Assembly: GCA_964620125.1 (NCBI GenBank)
Contig: CAZUGQ010000004.1
Location: 71,305 to 135,304 of the forward strand
DNA length: 64,000 nt
DNA from: OLB6 sp964620125
GTDB lineage: Bacteria > Bacteroidota > Ignavibacteria > Kapaibacteriales > Kapaibacteriaceae
Direction: 5' to 3'
Shown: positions 52,606 through 60,380 of the stretch, one piece after another
Layout of the letters: every line of letters begins with the position of its first letter
Position numbering within the stretch: the first letter of the stretch is position 1
Made by a program: the position numbers and the translations under genes
Notes under the pieces: generated by a model
The model's input: the letters and a program-made list of their open reading frames with translations, nothing else
Told to the model about the DNA's origin: nothing
Databases searched by the model: none

Positions 52606-53289
52606 TCACGCTTTCTTCTTGAAGATCTGCAGTTTGGTAAAGCGGTTTTCCGTGCCCCGAAGGAGACGGTGGATGTTCTTTCTGTGCGCCCACATCACAA
52701 CAACAGCAAGTGCGAGACATGCATGCACTACCACCTGGTATCCTTCTATCTGAACACCAAGAATGTTATGCCTGATGGCCATCGTTCCGGGAACGCTGAA
52801 TGCAGCAATGATCGACCCGAGGCTCACATATCCCGAGGAGAAGAGCAGCACCAGAAAAATCCCTAACGCCACAGCAACCTCAACTGGGGCTATCGCGATG
52901 AGCATGCCTAATGACGTGTTGATGCCCTTGCCACCCCGGAAACCAGCGAACACAGAAAACATGTGTCCAAGCACAGCACAAAATCCAGCGATCAGCTGCA
53001 CTACGGTTGCATCTTCGAATGGCGTCTGGTTCTCGAATGGCATCTGCGTGTCGAAGAAGTATGCCACAAGCCACACTGCCACAAGCCCCTTGAGGATGTC
53101 GGCTACCTGCACGATAATACCCCACTTCCAGCCTAGCACACGGAAAACATTAGTGCTACCCATGTTACCGCTTCCGTGCTCTCGTATGTCGATACCGAAG
53201 AACCTGCGCGAGATGATGAGCGCCGTGGGGATGCTACCGATCAGGTAGCTTTGAATGCTTATGATGATGAGTCGGAGTAGAGGATCCAT
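52606..53289 (-). CDS. plsY: Glycerol-3-phosphate acyltransferase PlsY
   Basis: Transfers an acyl group from acyl phosphate to glycerol-3-phosphate in the inner membrane. 227 residues with about five membrane helices. The three active-site loops are visible: GSGNMGSTNVFRVLG, HMFSVFAGFRGGKGI and HRKNIHRLLRGTE. The loop between the second and third helices (TQMPFENQTPFEDATVV) is longer than in most homologues. gpsA follows on the same strand and supplies the substrate. A TATCTTCG element lies just before the ATG. Confidence 0.94.
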   Translation of the reverse strand: MDPLLRLIIISIQSYLIGSIPTALIISRRFFGIDIREHGSGNMGSTNVFRVLGWKWGIIVQVADILKGLVAVWLVAYFFDTQMPFENQTPFEDATVVQLIAGFCAVLGHMFSVFAGFRGGKGINTSLGMLIAIAPVEVAVALGIFLVLLFSSGYVSLGSIIAAFSVPGTMAIRHNILGVQIEGYQVVVHACLALAVVVMWAHRKNIHRLLRGTENRFTKLQIFKKKA

Positions 53290-53295
53290 GCACTG

Positions 53296-53303
53296 CGAAG
53301 ATA
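53296..53303 (-). promoter_or_regulatory. Candidate -7 promoter element of plsY-gpsA
   Basis: TATCTTCG on the minus strand fits TAnnTT(T/C)G and ends six bases before the plsY ATG. The transcript would be leaderless or nearly so. The 191-base gap to the ClpB-like gene holds no ORF that I can support. Confidence 0.35.
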
Positions 53304-53480
53304 GGGGTAAGCGAGAAATAGGAGATTGGCGAAGGAAGATGCAGACGATGGCAAAACCATGGACGCCAACGATTCCACAAATCGTTCGAGTGTGATCCGG
53401 TGATTATCTCACCAACAGCCTCCCGTACTTTGCGAATGCTTTATTCGTCATAGGCCGCGGACAATACCCACGAGGATTCC

Positions 53481-54815
53481 ATGGACAATGCAACTACCCG
53501 CAAACGCCTCGACGAGATCGAGCGCGAACTCGAAGATCTTCGCGCTGAGCGAGCAGAGCTGCGCAAACGCTGGGAAACAGAAAAACTGCACATACAAACG
53601 ATTCGTGCTCTAAAATCGGAGCTCGAAGACCTAAAGTTGGAAGCCGCCGAGGCCGAGCGTGAAGGCGACTACGGCCGAGTGGCTGAGATTCGTTACGGAA
53701 AGATTCCCCAGGTAACGCGCCAGCTGGAAGAGGCCAACAACCAACTGGCTGAACTTCAGAAGTCGTCGGCACTACTCAAAGAAGAGATAGGTGCAGAAGA
53801 CATTGCAGAGGTGGTTGCCAAGTGGACGGGGATCCCCGTGCAACGGATGTTGGAAAGTGAACGATCCAAACTCCTCCACATGGAAGAGCGGATGCATGAG
53901 CGAGTCGTCGGTCAGGACGAAGCGGTCACCGCCGTGGCGAATGCCATTCGCCGAAGCAGAGCAGGATTGCAGGATGCTAAGCGCCCGATCGGATCTTTCA
54001 TCTTCCTGGGTAGCACAGGGGTGGGTAAGACGGAGATGGCTCGTGCACTGGCGGAGTTTCTCTTTGATGATGAAAATGCATTGGTACGCATAGACATGAG
54101 TGAGTACATGGAGAAACACTCCGTGTCTCGCTTGGTTGGTGCTCCACCAGGTTACGTTGGGTACGAAGAAGGAGGCCAACTCACCGAGGCCGTTCGTCGG
54201 CGTCCGTATTCCGTTGTGCTCCTGGATGAGATCGAGAAAGCTCATCCGGATGTGTTCAACATCCTGCTGCAGGTGCTTGACGATGGACGCCTGACGGATA
54301 GTCAAGGACGTACCGTGGACTTCCGAAACACGATTGTTATCATGACGTCGAACCTGGGCACGGAGCTTTTGCAGGATAAGCTGTTGGAAATCACAGAAGA
54401 GAACCGCCCTACGGTGATGAGTCAGCTTCGCATCGACATTCTGAACCTGCTGCGCAAGCGCCTTCGCCCGGAGTTCTTGAATCGTGTTGACGAAGTGATC
54501 CTGTTCCAGCCTCTCGTTCCAAGCGAGGTTGCACGAATCGCCGAGCTCCAGATCGATGCAGTTCGCAAGCGCCTGAACGAGATTGGCATTTCCATGATGA
54601 TCACCGACGAGTGTGTAACGTGGCTTGCCAAACGTGGGTACGACGTGCAGTATGGTGCCAGACCACTCAAGCGAGTTATACAGCGATACGTTGCTGATCC
54701 ACTTGCATTAAAGGTGCTTGGTGCGGAAGTTTCGGCCGGCGATACGGTTACCGTGGACTGTTCCGACAATGGCCAGGTAATATTTACCGTATCCCGGGCC
54801 GAAGTACCAACCTAA
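53481..54815 (+). CDS. ClpB-like protein lacking the N-domain and first ATPase domain
   Basis: 444 residues. The product starts in the middle of the ClpB coiled-coil M-domain (residues 1-100, including RWETEKLHIQTIRALKSELE and DYGRVAEIRYGKIP) and continues with a complete second ATPase domain: Walker A GSTGVGKTEMARAL, pore loop GYVGYEEGG, Walker B VVLLDEIEKAHPD, sensor 1 MTSNLG, arginine-finger region LRPEFLNRVDE and sensor 2 YGARPLKR. Full ClpB is about 860 residues. No trace of the first half lies upstream. A GAGG sequence six bases before the ATG could drive translation. It may be a functional one-ring form, half of a split protein, or a 5'-truncated remnant with an intact reading frame. 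Confidence 0.88.
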   Translation: MDNATTRKRLDEIERELEDLRAERAELRKRWETEKLHIQTIRALKSELEDLKLEAAEAEREGDYGRVAEIRYGKIPQVTRQLEEANNQLAELQKSSALLKEEIGAEDIAEVVAKWTGIPVQRMLESERSKLLHMEERMHERVVGQDEAVTAVANAIRRSRAGLQDAKRPIGSFIFLGSTGVGKTEMARALAEFLFDDENALVRIDMSEYMEKHSVSRLVGAPPGYVGYEEGGQLTEAVRRRPYSVVLLDEIEKAHPDVFNILLQVLDDGRLTDSQGRTVDFRNTIVIMTSNLGTELLQDKLLEITEENRPTVMSQLRIDILNLLRKRLRPEFLNRVDEVILFQPLVPSEVARIAELQIDAVRKRLNEIGISMMITDECVTWLAKRGYDVQYGARPLKRVIQRYVADPLALKVLGAEVSAGDTVTVDCSDNGQVIFTVSRAEVPT

Positions 54816-54821
54816 TGCCAC

Positions 54822-56423
54822 ATGAACACACCATACCGTAGCCCCCTCGCAGCACTGTTCCTGTACATTGTTCTGCATACACATGGGTTTGCGCAGGACG
54901 ATGTAAGCACGGGCCCCTCTGTATTGTTACCCAGTGCCATCCCAAGTGTGTACATGCGTGGGATGAGTGAAGGGGCTACCGTTCCGGTGAGAGTTCGGCT
55001 TATGGGAGCTCGCATGTCGGCTGCCGGCCTTACGGCCAACGTGCTTCTGTTAGACTCGTTGGGAAATTGTCTGGGACCTTCTGTTGAAAACGGTGTCTGG
55101 TCCGCGCGATGGGGGTGCCGCGGAGAAGCATTGACCAATACGGTTGTACCCATCGTTGAGCAAACAACATGGCGCACAGGCACGCCGAACCGGCGAGTGG
55201 AGATCGTGCTTGATCACAGCATCACATCGAGAAATCTTGCAGCCGAGGCGTTGCTTTCGCTGCGGGATGTGCTCCCCGGGATAACGAGTAATGACAGCAT
55301 AGGAGTTGCCGTCTTTGACCACACCTCCCTTGAGATTTCACCGCTGGCACCGCCGACAACCGCTGCCGAGCGATGTGGGAATGCAAAACTGGCAGCAGCG
55401 TCTGGTGTGCCAGCCGTGCTCACTGCCCTACTAAGTGGCCTACGCGTGTTCGATGGCAAACCTGCAGAGCACAACATTATCATCCTTGTCACTGCAAGTG
55501 ACGACATGGCCAGCCTTGCCTACAGCTCTGCCGATGTAGTTCGCGAAGCCCACAAGCGTGGTGCAGAGGTGTACGTGGTTAAGGTGGGATCCAGCTTGCG
55601 CGGTTATGTGCATCGATACCTCACGGCGGCAACGGGTGGCCGCATGTACTCGCTGGCTTTAGACCAAATGGATCATGTTGGACACATCGTTCGGGAAATT
55701 CTCTATGCTTCCAAGCATCATCTCGAAGCATTCATTCCCCTTCGAAAGGACCAGCTTGTGTGTGAGGATCTTCTCCTGCACCTTGGTTGGGCGGAAGAGG
55801 GCGGTCCGCTCCTGGCCGACACACTGATGTTCCCCTTACGAGACCGTGCCTTTCGCATCCACAGTGCAGTGGTTGCAGCATTCGAGGATACCACGGAGCG
55901 AGGCCTACAGGACTATTATCCCATCTTGGCAGTGATTGCAGAAGACCTCATGGCAGACAGCAACAAGCGCCTACGCCTTACTGGCCATGTAAGTCCCGAC
56001 GTTGCAGGCGACGCGCTTGTTCGGGGCTTTGAGCGTGCTGAACATGTAGCAGGCTATTTGAAAGCATACGGGGTCAAAGAGCAGCAACTGGATATCCAGA
56101 CGGCCGGCAACAACAAGCCTCTATACTACCTACAGCTTGACGGTACCCAGCGCTTGTTAAACAACCGCGTTGAGGCATCATATCTGCTACCAGAAGACCA
56201 ACCCTACACAATCATGGTTGAACGTGTTGCTAGTGAAGAGCTTGCGATCGAACGTGTAGATGCATGGACGGCCAAAGGCTTCAAAGCATACTTCGAACCT
56301 GCCGTTCAAGACCGCAAGCCTGTTTACGATATTATTCTCTGGGGCTATCGTACTAAGAAAGATGCCGAACAAGCCGCCCGCTCACTATCCAAACACGGGG
56401 TAAAAAGTTATGAGATTCATTAA
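54822..56423 (+). CDS. Envelope protein with VWA-like, OmpA-like and SPOR domains
   Basis: 533 residues. A signal peptide (LAALFLYIVLHTHGFAQ) is followed by a beta domain (about 30-110). A VWA-like domain follows (about 120-300: VEIVLDHSITSRNLAAEAL, IIILVTASDDMAS) with a changed metal motif (DHSIT instead of DxSxS). An OmpA-like peptidoglycan-binding region comes next (about 370-450: RLTGHVSPDVAGDALVRGF). The C-terminus is SPOR-like (about 455-533: YTIMVERVASEELAIERVD, VYDIILWGYRTKKDAEQAA), a fold that binds glycan strands at division sites. It starts 6 bases after the ClpB-like gene. A periplasmic wall-linked role is inferred; I know no named family with this exact order. Confidence 0.75.
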   Translation: MNTPYRSPLAALFLYIVLHTHGFAQDDVSTGPSVLLPSAIPSVYMRGMSEGATVPVRVRLMGARMSAAGLTANVLLLDSLGNCLGPSVENGVWSARWGCRGEALTNTVVPIVEQTTWRTGTPNRRVEIVLDHSITSRNLAAEALLSLRDVLPGITSNDSIGVAVFDHTSLEISPLAPPTTAAERCGNAKLAAASGVPAVLTALLSGLRVFDGKPAEHNIIILVTASDDMASLAYSSADVVREAHKRGAEVYVVKVGSSLRGYVHRYLTAATGGRMYSLALDQMDHVGHIVREILYASKHHLEAFIPLRKDQLVCEDLLLHLGWAEEGGPLLADTLMFPLRDRAFRIHSAVVAAFEDTTERGLQDYYPILAVIAEDLMADSNKRLRLTGHVSPDVAGDALVRGFERAEHVAGYLKAYGVKEQQLDIQTAGNNKPLYYLQLDGTQRLLNNRVEASYLLPEDQPYTIMVERVASEELAIERVDAWTAKGFKAYFEPAVQDRKPVYDIILWGYRTKKDAEQAARSLSKHGVKSYEIH

Positions 56424-56450
56424 CTAATTCTAACTCCATTCCACGGCATT

Positions 56451-56498
56451 CCCATATTCCCATATTCCCATATTCCCATATTCCCATATTCCCACATT
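56451..56498. repeat. 8-bp tandem array (CCCATATT)
   Basis: Five perfect CCCATATT units and one CCCACATT unit lie between the convergent SPOR-protein and trxB genes. It is downstream of both, so copy number would not change their starts; an effect on termination or mRNA ends is possible. Confidence 0.93.
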
Positions 56499-56501
56499 CC
56501 C

Positions 56502-57440
56502 CTAATGCCCCAAATACCTCTCCGCATCAATCGCCGCCATGCAACCCGAGCCTGCTGCCGTTATGGCCTGTCGGTATACGCTGTCCTGTGCGTCGCCACA
56601 AGCAAACACACCTGGTATGTTGGTACGTGAGCTTTTCCCTTGCGTGATGATGTAGCCAACATCATCCATATCAAGTACACCAGAGAACAGTTGTGTGTTT
56701 GGCTGATGCCCTATGGCTACGAATGCACCATCGGCCTCCAGCTGATTTTCCGTTCCATCTTCAATATTTCGTACTCGCAGATGTGTGAGCCGTTTGCGCC
56801 CATTTTCTTCCACACCTACATATTCTTCCACCACTGTATCCAATAGAAAATCAACCTTGGGATTGCCGAGAGCACGCTCCAGCATAATGCGGCTGGCGCG
56901 GAATTCCTTACGGCGGTGAACGATGGTAACCTTGGAGGCGAATTTGGTGAGGAAGTTGGCCTCCTCCATGGCCGTATCACCCCCACCGATCACGTACACA
57001 TGCTGGTCACGAAAGAAGAACCCATCACACGTTGCACAGGCACTAACACCAAAGCCCATGTACTCCGCTTCGCCGGGCACGCCCAAAAGTTTTGCTGTTG
57101 CCCCGGTGGCAATGATCACTGCTCGTGCATGTACCTCGTCACCACGCTCATTCCACAGCCTGAAGGGATGACTTGAAAAATCTACCCTCGCAATGGTTTC
57201 GTAACGTGACTGTGCTCCGAATCTTTGTGCCTGCTTGCGCATCACGTCCATGAGCTCCGGACCCATGATGCCGTGTTCGAATCCGGGGTAGTTTTCAACT
57301 TCGGTTGTTATGGTAAGCTGACCGCCTGGCTGTGTTCCCTCGAACACTGTTACTGCCAGGTTAGCTCTTGAAGCGTACAGGGCGGCTGTGAATCCGGCTG
57401 GTCCGGATCCGATGATGGCTACGTCGGTATTCATGTTCAT
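56502..57440 (-). CDS. trxB: Thioredoxin reductase
   Basis: 312 residues. FAD- and NADPH-dependent reductase of thioredoxin. FAD site VAIIGSGPAGFTAALYASRA, redox-active CATCDG (in SACATCDGFFF), NADPH site IGGGDTAMEEANFL and the C-terminal FAD segment GVFACGDAQDSVYRQAITAAGSG are all intact. The ATG overlaps the queG stop by 4 bases, so the genes are coupled although the functions are unrelated. The other end faces the CCCATATT array. Confidence 0.96.
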   Translation of the reverse strand: MNMNTDVAIIGSGPAGFTAALYASRANLAVTVFEGTQPGGQLTITTEVENYPGFEHGIMGPELMDVMRKQAQRFGAQSRYETIARVDFSSHPFRLWNERGDEVHARAVIIATGATAKLLGVPGEAEYMGFGVSACATCDGFFFRDQHVYVIGGGDTAMEEANFLTKFASKVTIVHRRKEFRASRIMLERALGNPKVDFLLDTVVEEYVGVEENGRKRLTHLRVRNIEDGTENQLEADGAFVAIGHQPNTQLFSGVLDMDDVGYIITQGKSSRTNIPGVFACGDAQDSVYRQAITAAGSGCMAAIDAERYLGH

Positions 57441-58399
57441 GGATGCTCAGGAGTGCCTTGAGCCCCCTTCCCCGTTAGTGCTCGAGCCGTTCGTTGTAAG
57501 CCGGCAATCTTTGGGCGCTTCATGGGGCTGTTTCGAAAGCGTTCCGAATATTCGGTGGGCGTCAAAGTTAGAATGGCGTTGGGTGAGATCGAGGTTTGCC
57601 CCTCTCGAGGGGCAAACCTGGGTTCGGTTGTTGGTTGCTGAAAACGGTTCCACGGACACACATCCTGGCAGGTGTCGCATCCATAGAGCCATTGGTCCAG
57701 GCCGTTGACGATTTCGGCGGGCAACTGGTGTTCTGGCTTCACTTCGATGGTCCAGTACGAGATGCACTTGGAAGCATCAAGAACGTTGGGCTCAACAATG
57801 GCCTTGGTTGGGCATGCATCAATGCATGCTGTGCAGGTACCGCAGAAGTCGTCCATGGGTCCATCCGGCTCCAACTCGGCTGTTGTGAACACCACGCCCA
57901 GGAAAAACCAGGAACCAATATCTCTGCGTAAAACATTGGTGTGCTTGCCCTGCCATGCAAGCCCTGCACGAACTGCCCACTCTTTTTCCAGCACAGGTGC
58001 AGTATCCACAACACCACGCGAAACGGTGCTTGGGATGAGTTCCGCAATGGAGTCACACAACGCGTTCAGCATTGGCCGCATCACGGTGTGATAGTCATCT
58101 CCCCATGCATATCGTGATACCTTCCCTACGTCGTCAATTCCATGATGAAATGGGGTGTAGTAGTTGCGAGCCACAACGATTACACTTCGTGCTCCTTCTA
58201 GCAACGTTGTCACATCCGCGCGTTGCTCTACATTCTTCTCCATGTAGGATAACGTGCCATGATAACCACGCGCCAGCCATTCCTTGTACCGGCTAATGGG
58301 GTCTACGAGTGGCACGGCCTGTGCAATCCCTACTGCATCAAAGCCCAGGTTTAGAGCTGCCTGCTTGACTTCTGCCGTATGCTGTGCGTGCTCGAACAT
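57437..58399 (-). CDS. queG: Epoxyqueuosine reductase QueG
   Basis: Cobalamin- and iron-sulfur-dependent enzyme for the last step of queuosine formation in tRNA. 320 residues. The N-terminal domain has KEWLARGYHGTLSYMEKN and SVIVVARNYYTP. Two [4Fe-4S] clusters are bound by CGTCTACIDACPTKAI and CDTCQDVCPWN. The HEAT-like C-terminal extension of longer homologues is short here (NSPMKRPKIAGLQRTARAL). It is coupled to trxB by a 4-base overlap. One octamer copy lies at the very 3' end (57461-57468). Confidence 0.95.
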   Translation of the reverse strand: MFEHAQHTAEVKQAALNLGFDAVGIAQAVPLVDPISRYKEWLARGYHGTLSYMEKNVEQRADVTTLLEGARSVIVVARNYYTPFHHGIDDVGKVSRYAWGDDYHTVMRPMLNALCDSIAELIPSTVSRGVVDTAPVLEKEWAVRAGLAWQGKHTNVLRRDIGSWFFLGVVFTTAELEPDGPMDDFCGTCTACIDACPTKAIVEPNVLDASKCISYWTIEVKPEHQLPAEIVNGLDQWLYGCDTCQDVCPWNRFQQPTTEPRFAPREGQTSISPNAILTLTPTEYSERFRNSPMKRPKIAGLQRTARALTGKGAQGTPEHP

Positions 58400-58417
58400 C
58401 GTTCTCTTCCCAACACG

Positions 58418-59011
58418 CTATGCACGGAGAAATCGGCTGACCTGTTCTGCAAGAACATCAACATCAACCTTTTCGATCATGTGTCGGGTGTTGGGAAGCA
58501 CGCACAACTCTGCCCCCGGTGTAGCACGATAGTAAGCAATGGTTTCTTCAATGCTCACCATCCGATCACGGTCGCCAACACAATACCGAACCGGAATTGT
58601 GAGAGTGGAAACGTTCTGAACGGTAAGGAGGGGCTCTTTGTGAAGTCGCGCCATCAAGCCAACCATACGCTCATCAGGCACCCCAGCCATAACACGGGCA
58701 TCACTCCAGTCCAACTTTGTGCCAAGCGTAAGGAGTCGCGGAACAAGGTCGGGCCTGCTCATTGCCAACCACAAGGCCACATACCCTCCCATGGAGTATC
58801 CGAAGATTGGCAGGGGGCTTGGCAAGGTTTGAATGGCTGCTTCGAGCTGCTCTGCAAATACTTCGATGCTCCATGGCCCCTCTACGTCGGGCGCGTTGCC
58901 ATGACCGTGAAACTCGACAATAGTAGATGGCACTGCAAGGCGTGCCTGCAAGGGTTTGAATTGAGCGGCCGACCCAAGGGCTCCATGCAGGATGAGAAGT
59001 TCTGCACTCAC
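58418..59011 (-). CDS. Alpha/beta hydrolase
   Basis: 197 residues from GTG 59011, which overlaps the stop of the HAD gene by 4 bases (GTGA) and opens directly on the first strand and HG motif (LLILHGALGSAAQF). An ATG at 59089 would extend into the HAD gene and is less likely. The nucleophile elbow is GYSMGG, the acid is in CVGDRDRMV and the histidine is in NTRHMIE. It is small for the family, with a reduced cap (SDARVMAGVPDERM). The substrate is unknown; esterase or MenH-like lyase are possibilities. Confidence 0.88.
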   Translation of the reverse strand: MSAELLILHGALGSAAQFKPLQARLAVPSTIVEFHGHGNAPDVEGPWSIEVFAEQLEAAIQTLPSPLPIFGYSMGGYVALWLAMSRPDLVPRLLTLGTKLDWSDARVMAGVPDERMVGLMARLHKEPLLTVQNVSTLTIPVRYCVGDRDRMVSIEETIAYYRATPGAELCVLPNTRHMIEKVDVDVLAEQVSRFLRA

Positions 59012-59670
59012 CGAGCCATCACCGAAAGACTGCGTATGGTGGAAACCAATTCGCGCGGAGAATTGATGATGGCAGCAGCTCTGCTCCATTCTGCGACATG
59101 CCCGTATCCGTATGCCGCTGCAATGGCGGCAACACCATTAGCGCACGCCCCGTCTACGTCATGATGCCGGTCACCTATCATTAGCACTTGATCGGGAGTT
59201 ACCTGTTCTTCGTGCAAGATGTGGCGTATCAGGTCGCGCTTCTCAACATTGGTGCCGTCAAGCTCGGAGCCATACACATGCGAAATGTAGTTGTTGATGG
59301 GCGAGGTGCCGATTACCTCCCTTGCATACTCGTGTACCTTGGCTGTTGCAATCACTTGTCGAACACCATAGGCAGAAAGGGTGTGAAGGGCTTCGATAAC
59401 ACCATCATAAACGGTGTACTCGAACATGGGTCCGTCACGGTAGATGTGCCGGTACATTGCAACAGCCCCTTCAAGGCGATGCCGATCTGTGGTTTGAAGA
59501 AAGTGCTCGAAGATTGCCCACAACGAAGAGCCTATACACCAACGCAAATCCACTTCTGCAGGCACATGAATATTGTGTGCTGCCAATGTGAGACGCAAAG
59601 AGTGCTCGATGCCTCTTCGAGAGTCTACGAGAGTACCATCGAGATCAAAAAGTATGAGGCGCGGAAGCAT
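59008..59670 (-). CDS. HAD-superfamily phosphatase (phosphoglycolate phosphatase-like)
   Basis: 220 residues. Motif I is ILFDLDGTLVDS (nucleophile Asp near residue 9), motif II is VIATAK, motif III has the lysine in NVEKRDLIRHIL, and motif IV is MIGDRHHDVDGACANG. The cap is the four-helix C1 type. Members dephosphorylate phosphoglycolate, pyrophosphate or nucleotides; the fit here is to the Gph/PpaX branch. It is coupled by a 4-base GTGA overlap to an alpha/beta hydrolase. Confidence 0.92.
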   Translation of the reverse strand: MLPRLILFDLDGTLVDSRRGIEHSLRLTLAAHNIHVPAEVDLRWCIGSSLWAIFEHFLQTTDRHRLEGAVAMYRHIYRDGPMFEYTVYDGVIEALHTLSAYGVRQVIATAKVHEYAREVIGTSPINNYISHVYGSELDGTNVEKRDLIRHILHEEQVTPDQVLMIGDRHHDVDGACANGVAAIAAAYGYGHVAEWSRAAAIINSPRELVSTIRSLSVMAR

Positions 59671-59700
59671 GATGAAAGGTTGGTTACGATGTGTTGCGAA

Positions 59701-60360
59701 CTACAAGTCAGGAACAACCACAACAATGGTGCCTTCTGGCATCAGCACTCGTATCAGCTCCACATCACCGTTCGTTGAGCGGCGAACTGCCACGGCATCT
59801 GATGATGCAGTTGCTTCACGCATCGCATCGGTAATCTCCTGCACGAGGTCTTCGTCGATGTCCGTAAGATATCCAATCATCTTGGATGCGTAGCCCTGCC
59901 GAAAACTCAGCGTGATTAAGCCGTCAGTCACATCACTCTGAGGCTGTGGGTTGCCCCACTCTTCAACCACAAAAAAGCCGTTCTCTTCTGCCCACTGCCG
60001 AGCCCCCTTCACATCTTCTGTTGGTACAACTAGTGCATCGAAGTACCCAAGAAGGGCGTTCTGTTCTTTCGAGGGTTTTCGTGCTGATTCCAAGGGGCTG
60101 GGATGGCGGAAGATGATAAGGTTTCCCGGCGCCTCGATCGTGGAGTCTGCAGCCTCGAAGGAGTCAGCATGGAAGTATGCCAGACCTGGTGACGGGAACT
60201 CCTGCTCAACCAGTGCGAGCAGGAGTTGCCCGTCAGTCAGTCGTGATATCTGACTTGATGTACTTTCTATCGTAAACCCTAACGCAGACCATGCAGCAAC
60301 GGATGACTGCATGACCGTTGTAGAAATCACGATCGAGACTGAATGTCCGAGAATTGACAC
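59701..60360 (-). CDS. Uncharacterised protein, possibly vicinal-oxygen-chelate (glyoxalase-like) fold
   Basis: 219 residues, starting at a GTG. The first 70 residues follow the strand-helix-strand pattern of a VOC module (HSVSIVISTTVMQSSVAAW, ALGFTIES, LTDGQLLLALV, GLAYFHADS). The middle resembles a second half (FDALVVPTEDVKGARQWAEE), with the tail returning to beta (LITLSFRQGYASKMIGYL). No clear metal-ligand set (His/Glu) can be read off, so a binding rather than catalytic role is possible. I do not recognise a specific family. It lies between the OmpA and HAD genes on the minus strand. Confidence 0.7.
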   Translation of the reverse strand: MSILGHSVSIVISTTVMQSSVAAWSALGFTIESTSSQISRLTDGQLLLALVEQEFPSPGLAYFHADSFEAADSTIEAPGNLIIFRHPSPLESARKPSKEQNALLGYFDALVVPTEDVKGARQWAEENGFFVVEEWGNPQPQSDVTDGLITLSFRQGYASKMIGYLTDIDEDLVQEITDAMREATASSDAVAVRRSTNGDVELIRVLMPEGTIVVVVPDL

Positions 60361-60380
60361 GTAGGTATTGACGAGACGCG

